This document shows positions 58,037-64,000 of a stretch of DNA of 64,000 bases, piece by piece. Each line of letters begins with the position of its first letter. Position 1 is the stretch's first letter. The translations under genes were made by a program, and so were the position numbers. The notes beneath the pieces were generated by a model. That model was not told the origin of the DNA. It worked only from the letters and a program-made list of their open reading frames with translations, and made no database searches. The DNA is from Erythrobasidium yunnanense (taxonomy: Eukaryota > Basidiomycota > Cystobasidiomycetes > Erythrobasidiales > Erythrobasidiaceae): assembly GCA_001600175.1 (NCBI GenBank), contig BCJC01000001.1, positions 2,527,652-2,591,651 of the forward strand, given 5' to 3'.

Positions 58037-59343
58037 ATGGCCGACGTTGCAGCGCCGGTCGTCTTCAAGAAGCGTAACAAGAGTGCGGCACAATCGCGGC
58101 GAACGTCAGCGAGTCCAGCTGTAGCGACATCCGAAGCAGCTGGAGCCGAAGCATCAACGAGCGAGACGCGAGGCGTTTCAGCGTACGAAGCATCTATACA
58201 AAGGTGTTGTAACAATATGCTTACACTCGCCATGCAGGAGTACCGAAGTTTCAGACACGGAAGACCGCGAAGGGACACCGTCAAATCTGGCAGACCTCAT
58301 TGCTCTGCGGAAACTGCGACAGTCTACTAGGAAAGAAGGCATTGATCTTGAGAAACTGAATGCTGGCAACAAAGATGCAAAGAAGAAGAAGAAGCGGAAA
58401 GCGCCTGAAGACGCTGAAGCCAAGTACGGCCTCATTAAGAAAGGTGGAGGTGCCGGCAACGATGGAGACTCGTAAGATCACATCCAAGCGGATGTATGAC
58501 GTGATGCTGACCCAGTGATGCTGGCTTCCACCACAACAGAGACGATGAGAACGAAGGCGATTCTATTTCACGCAAGATTATGAAGACCGACAACTTCACA
58601 CATCAGACTGGTATCTTGGATGTAGACAAGCATATGATGGCATTCATAGAGCGAGAGCTCCAGAAGCGTCGAGGGAAAGAAGGAGGAGAGATCGATACTG
58701 AGAAAGAGATGCAAGCACTGGACCCGACAGACGAGTTATACAAAGTCGCAGAACGGTACCGGACAAAGAGCAAGCCTCAAGAAGAAGGAAATGTCGCTAC
58801 TTCGGCTGCTATGCTTACCGCTATTCCAGAAGTGGATCTGGGCATCGATAATCGCTTGAAGAACATAGAAGATACAGAACGAGCCAAGAAGAAGCTTCAG
58901 GAAGTAAGAGCAAAGCACGCCGTATCTTCTGCTATGTCTGGCCAGCACGATGACTATTACGAATCTAATTATGCCGGCTCGAGGTGTAAGTCGACTTTCT
59001 ATCTGCACATTTGCGAGCCGTATACTGACATGAGCATATGCCAACTAGTCTTCCGGCATGCGAAAGGCAATGCGACTGATGTGGACGCGCTGCGAGCTGC
59101 AAAGATCGAAGCTGGAATCGAGGAAGACAGTGAGGACGAACAATACGAGGAGGAGCTCCTACAATATCTCGAAAACGAAAAGAAGCATGGACGAGACATG
59201 CGGGGCGAAATAGCTACAGACGATGTGCGTTGCGCAGGCTCATCGAGTTATATGCTTTGCAGGCTGACTTTTTCGGGCAGATCGTTGCAGAGCGCTTCAG
59301 GCGGAAAGGTCTCTTGCAGACCAAAGGCAAAGGAAAGCGCTAA
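58037..59343 (+). CDS. TLS1/C9orf78 (HCA59) family spliceosome-associated protein
   Basis: Exons 58037-58182, 58238-58471, 58540-58985, 59049-59224 and 59263-59343 give 360 aa with all phases consistent. FKKRNKSAAQSRR at the start and a conserved middle, DLIALRKLRQSTRKEGIDL, precede the hallmark FTHQTGILDVDKHMMAFIE, then ELQKRRGKEG and DELYKVAERYR. IPEVDLGIDNRLKNIEDTE and YESNYAGSRFFRHAKGN follow. The C terminus has FFGQIVAERFRRKGLLQTK. In fission yeast Tls1 binds Brr2 and affects splicing of shelterin transcripts; human C9orf78 also binds BRR2. The gene appears intact. Confidence 0.88.
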
Positions 59344-59523
59344 CCGATGTTCACCATGTATCCGCAAACGTAAAATATCATTACCAGCACTCGTCGCACT
59401 ACAGTCCTAACGATGCTACCTATAAAACGCCAAAAACAGCGAACGATTCCACATATGTCTTCAACTCCGCTACACTGCATAGCGACTACCAAAGCAAACC
59501 GAAAGTATCAGGGTAGAAACTAC

Positions 59524-61536
59524 CTAAATCGTATATAGGAAACCAGGTGTGTTGAGCAGGACTTTGCCCTCTCGCTTGACCTTATTGTTCTGGGTCTTGA
59601 AGTAGAACATCAAAGCGCTTCCCACAATGAGGATGGTGATCTGGGCTGCGACTGTCGTCCACAAGCCTGGTCTGTTGACATCAAAAGAAGTCAGTCACGC
59701 TCGATTCTCCTGCGATAAACACATGCGTACCGGTATCCGGTGCGTGCGTCCTGAGATCTGAACGCAACCGATGCAATAATGCCTCCAATACCTCCTCCAC
59801 CGACGGTGATCGCTCTGAGAAAGCCTGCATCAGCACCATGTTCAGAAATGACACCTCGCGAATCAGCTTACGAAGCGACAGCACGAGCAGTGTATCCTCT
59901 GAGGTTGTTCTGGGACCAAGCCATGACAGCTGGAATGTTAGACTGACAGCCGATGATCGCTAGGAAAGCACCGAAGTATCGTGGCCCAGTTGAGGTAGTG
60001 TATCCGAGAATGATGGATCCAGTAGCAGAGATGACGGCTCCAGCAAGGATATATGGTCCACGCATCTTGGTCTTGTCGGAGACGAAGGCAGAAATCACTG
60101 GATGAAGACACGAGTCAGGAAGGTATGTCAATCTGAGATAAAAAATCACTTACTACCAACGATGACAGCAGTGATATAGGGAGGTGCGGAAAGAAGCTGA
60201 GAGTCACGAGGGCTGTATCCGAAGCCATTGAGGATGATGACCAGGAAATAACTGAAGGCGTATGCTGGCAGGGTTGAGCACAAGAAGAGAAGTCCCATGG
60301 CCCAGATCTTGATATCGCCTAGGCAATGGAGCACGCCAGAAGCAGTAAGATGTTCATTTTCGAAATCCCTTCGATCAACGTTGATTCGATCTTGAACGAG
60401 TTGACGCTCTTCTTCGGTCAAGAAAGTGGCCTGCGATGTGCATCTCACGGTCAGCCGATGCCTGAAGCGGACAGATTAACATAAAGCTACCTTTGCAGGA
60501 AAGTTGGGCACAAGGGCATATCCGATGAAGGCAGCGATGCAGGTGAGCAGACCCATCATGATCTATTACAAAGCGTGAGTGTCGATGCCGACAGGGTGAA
60601 GGATATATCGCGCTCACGAAGATCCATCGAAATCCTAGCATAGGTCGGCCATTGTAGGTACCAAGTCCACCCATCTCAGACTAAACCGCACTTCAGCTTT
60701 GCATCCTGGATCGGGCAACATGCACAAACTTACGAAACCATATGCGATGATGTTTGAAAAGCCGGAGAAACTGGCACCAGAGAGATAGAATGCAGAGATG
60801 CGCTTCTGGGTCTCGTATCGAGGATACCAGGACGAGATCAAGAAGATCGAGCCAGGGAAGAGGAAACCTTCGAAGAACCCAAGAGGGATACGCAGGCCAG
60901 CCAGAGTGTACCAATTCGTTGCGAAACCATGTCCAATCATAGCCACGCCGAAGATCAAGGTAGCGGTTGAGAGCCAATATCTTGGGTGCACACCGGCTTT
61001 CAAGGCTAGGTTCGCTCTGCAGTAACGACGACGGTCAGCATACGCAAATCAAAATACATCAGTCATCGACACTCACGGAATCTCTGTCAGGATGTACGGA
61101 ATGAAGAAGAGCATGACGATGACTGTGTATCTGTTTCCGAGGTTGGTCCCCAATTCTCTGTCCATTCCGGTAACACGGGCATTTGGAAGATTTGTTCTGT
61201 CCATCAAGCTGGTGGCATACATGAAGCCTGCCAAGCGAACCTTCGTCAGCTGGTCATTCGCTCATCGATCAAGAAGTGTTACAGCTTACCGAGAGGAGGA
61301 ATCAGACGCAAGTCGATGCGGCGTAAGAGTCTCTTCTCCAGAGCTGATCCTTTGCCGGGATAGTCTGCATGTGGGCCTGCGCCATCTGCGACGGGAGTCG
61401 TTCTGCCTGGGCTGCTTCCAGTGTCTTCGTGGTGTCCGGTGAGGCCATGGTTGTTCTTCTCAGCATCTACGGCGTATTCCTTGTTGGAGTGACCGTTTCC
61501 ATCCGCGTTAGCGGGGTACATGGCCTGAGTCGCCAT
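59524..61536 (-). CDS. MFS transporter, anion:cation symporter (allantoate permease/TNA1) family, copy 1
   Basis: Twelve-helix plasma-membrane transporter of the ACS group (DAL5, TNA1, VHT1 and others), which imports small organic anions or vitamins. A hydrophilic N terminus (GTGSS..., YPGKGSALEKRLLRRIDLRL) precedes helix 1. Signature segments are DRTNLPNARVTGMD after helix 1, YWLSTATLIFGVAMIGHGF, GFFEGFLFPGSIFLISSWYP, RYETQKRISAFYLSGASFSG, then LTEEERQLVQDRINVDRRDF in the central loop. ISAFVSDKTKMRGPYILAG follows. The last exon ends KTQNNKVKREGKVLLNTPG. About seven introns. Very similar to its neighbour, so a recent duplication; the substrate cannot be read from sequence. Confidence 0.9.
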
Positions 61537-62032
61537 TTGTCAGAGTGATTAGCGAAACTCGAAAGAGAGAGGTAAGGTGGAAGGTCAGGAAAGGATAAGA
61601 CGTGACAGAAGCAGAACCAAGAGGCATTCAAGCATTTCGCATAAGCTTTTGTGAGCATTTGCGGCATTGTGCGGTCGAGGGAGATCTTCTGTCCCCCTCC
61701 AACCTCAAGCCTCCACGGGGTTTGGGTGAAAAGTCTTGGCATCCGTCTTCTCCGGCCAGTCTGAGTTTGCCTTGGTACCCATGCCGGGCTCCGGTTACTA
61801 TGAAAGCGGGGTGCATTCTAGATCTCTTATTAGTCTACGCGTCAGCATATGCGTAACGAGCGGAGGACGTTTGTGACGATGAGCACGGTACTGTAAGACC
61901 CTGTAAGCGCAGTGCGCAGTGGATTCCCGTTAATCTGTAGCATTATAAGTCACAACATACGCCCAAGATTTGAATGCATCCCTAGTTCGAAGGCAGTATT
62001 TGAGATTGAGCTTGAACGAATGGCTTGATAGC
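61537..62032. other. Intergenic region between the MFS copies
   Basis: About 500 bp: promoter of copy 1 and 3' end of copy 2. It includes an AT-rich part at about 61920-61990. No gene seen. Confidence 0.5.
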
Positions 62033-64000
62033 CTAAAGAGTGTAAAGGAAGCCGGGGGTGTTGAGGAGAACCTTGCCTTCTCTCTTGACTTTGTTGTTCT
62101 GTGTCTTGAAGTACATCATCAGGATGCTTCCGACGATAATGATAGTAAGCTGAGATGCAACTGGAACAGAAAACAGTCAGTTTCCAGCGTGAAGCCAGTG
62201 GACCGAAGAGACTTACCGGTTGTCCAGAGGCCGGGTCTGACAGAGTCACGAGAAGCGAAAGTCAGTACTGAGCAGACCATCAAGTTGGATCAGTCTTACC
62301 TGTAACCGCTGGCGCGATCCTGGGATCTGAAAGCGACTGACGCGATGATGCCTCCGATACCTCCTCCGCCAACTGTGACAGCACTGAAAAAGTCCGATCG
62401 TCAGCTACAAGTCGGTAACAGATCCGTCGAGGCTTACGATGCTACGGCACGGGCAGTGTAACCTCGCAAGTTGTTCTGAGACCATGCCATGACAGCGGGG
62501 ATGTTCGATTGACATCCAATGATGGCCAAGAAGGCTCCAAAGTATCGAGGCCCAGTTCCTTTAGTATATCCCAGAATGATGGATCCGGTAGCAGAGATGG
62601 CAGCTCCAGCAAGAATGTAAGGGCCGCGCATTTTTGTCTTGTCGGAGACGAATGCAGAGATCACTGTAGGAAGAGTTAGTCAGTCGAAAGAGCATGACGC
62701 AGAATCAAGAAATCTACCACTCACTTCCGACGATAACGGCTGTGATGTAAGGAGGAGCAGACAGGAGCTGAGAGTCGCGTGCGTTGTATCCGAAACCATT
62801 GAGGATAATGACGAGGAAGTAACTGAAAGCATAAGCTGGTAGAGTGGAGCAGAGGAAGAGAAGTCCCATGGCCCAGATCTTGATGTCGCTCAAGCAGTGG
62901 AGAACGCCAGAGACGGTAAGGTGCTCGTTCTCAAAGTCTCGACGATCGACGTTAATCCTGTCTTGAACCAATTGGCGCTCTTCCTCAGTCAGGAAAGTGG
63001 CCTATAACAAGAGAAACAAAGTTTAGCTTAGGGAAATCTCGAACGTCACATAGGTATAACGCACCTTCGCCGGGAAATTAGGAATGGTGAGATATCCGAT
63101 GATGGAAGCTACGCATGTCATAAGGCCCATCATGATCTGTTATACGTTCTTAGCACCGGTGCCGGCACGATGAAGGGATATCAGACTTACGAAGATCCAC
63201 CGCCAGCCAAGCATCGGTCGACCATTGTACGTGCCAAGACCTCGCATCTCAGACTGCGACATGAAGTCAGTACATATGCGCTGAGGAGCGACATGACCGG
63301 ACTCACGAATCCGTATGACATGATGTTTGAGAATCCCGAGAAGCTTGCACCAGATAGATAGAAAGCAGAAATACGCTTCTGGGTCTCATAGCGTGGATAC
63401 CAGGAAGAGATCAAGAAAATGGAACCAGGGAAGAGGAAACCTTCGAAAAATCCGAGGGGAACACGCAGGCCAGCCAAAGCATGCCAGTTTGTGACAAATC
63501 CATGTCCGATCATAGAAACACCGAAGATCATGGTAGCGGTCGAGAGCCAGTATCTTGGGTGTACACCGGCTTTCAAAGCCAAATTGGCTCTGTAACGATG
63601 CATGCAATCAGCACCTATGAGTGCATACAGATAGTTGATTAGATACGCTTACGGTATCTCAGTGAGAATGTACGGGATGAAGAACAGCATCACAATGATG
63701 GTGTATCTGTTGCCGATGCCAGTGCCTATCTCGCGATCCATTCCAGTGACACGCGCGTTTGGTAGATTGGTTCTGTCGATCAAACTGCATGCGTACATGA
63801 AGCCTGCCAAGCGGGTCCCTGTCAGCGGGCCATGGAAAATCTCTATGTGAGAAAGGCAACTTACCGAGAGGCGGAATGAGACGCAGGTCAATACGTCGCA
63901 GAAGCTTCTTCTCCAGTGCTGATCCTTTTCCGGGGTAGTCTGCGTGTGCACCCGTAGCATCGGCGACTGGGGTGCTTCTTCCGGGACTGCTCGAATCTTC
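62033..64000 (-). CDS. MFS transporter, anion:cation symporter family, copy 2 (5' partial)
   Basis: Paralogue of the neighbouring transporter with the same intron layout; the first residues lie beyond the window edge. Readable parts are YPGKGSALEKKLLRRIDVRL, DRTNLPNARVTGMDREIG, YWLSTATMIFGVSMIGHGF, GFFEGFLFPGSIFLISSWYP and the same central loop ending INVDRRDFENEHLT. The end reads KTQNNKVKREGKVLLNTPG. Differences are concentrated in a few helices (VTNWHALAGL versus ATNWYTLAGL) and in the intron sequences. The duplication therefore looks old enough for introns to drift but young enough for near-identical exons. Confidence 0.9.

Noticed and set aside
1-64000. tRNA genes, rRNA, CRISPR arrays, LTR or DNA transposons
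   Set aside because: No B-box-like promoter with a cloverleaf, no regularly spaced repeats and no mobile-element protein motifs were seen by eye. A scan with dedicated tools could still find small or decayed ones.

Overview
The window is nuclear DNA of a filamentous-type fungus, most likely a basidiomycete. Nearly every gene is cut by several short introns, mostly about 50-75 nt. Spacing is tight, and the recognisable proteins are fungal: GRR1, REB1/TTF1, AIM22-type lipoate ligase, VAC14, RRN3, TLS1/C9orf78 and BCL7-like. Two complex I proteins (NDUFA13 and NDUFAF3 homologues) show a species that kept respiratory complex I. I cannot place it below phylum from sequence alone. No rRNA, tRNA, CRISPR array or transposon was recognised. 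Splice models were built by hand. Where exon ends are listed, total CDS length and intron phases were checked for consistency.

Layout. 1-17.8 kb holds conserved housekeeping genes: GEN1/YEN1-type resolvase (5' end cut off), GRR1 F-box/LRR protein, REB1/TTF1-type Myb factor, an MPV17/PMP22 membrane protein, clathrin light chain, mitochondrial lipoate-protein ligase, a USP36-like deubiquitinase and a conserved protein of unknown function. 18.2-27.9 kb is a run of seven genes, all on the minus strand. Four are low-complexity orphans. In their middle sit three tandem paralogues that join an N-terminal F-box-like segment to a nucleotidyltransferase-like core and a Cys-rich tail. 28.1-41.5 kb has a Ser/Ala-rich orphan, an alpha/beta hydrolase, NDUFA13, a 1,575-aa disordered protein ending in a zinc-less MDR oxidoreductase domain, and a DUF676-like serine hydrolase.

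41.8-46.1 kb is a second tandem array: three two-exon paralogues of unknown function with related upstream regions, one carrying an in-frame stop. 46.4-59.4 kb returns to conserved genes: NDUFAF3, RRN3, two adjacent RRM paralogues, VAC14, a BCL7-like protein and a TLS1/C9orf78 homologue. 59.5-64 kb has two tandem MFS anion:cation symporters; the second runs off the window.

The most unusual material is the F-box/nucleotidyltransferase-like array. Its copies share a five-exon design (exons 1, 2 and 4 of 60, 110 and 212 nt in all copies) and keep the GS, DxD and distal Asp motifs. The second array and an apparent excess of GC-AG introns (five candidates, three supported by paralogue alignment) are also worth a second look. 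Several conserved genes act in nucleolar or RNA polymerase I biology (RRN3, REB1/TTF1-like, USP36-like), but they are scattered on both strands and I see no operon-like logic.
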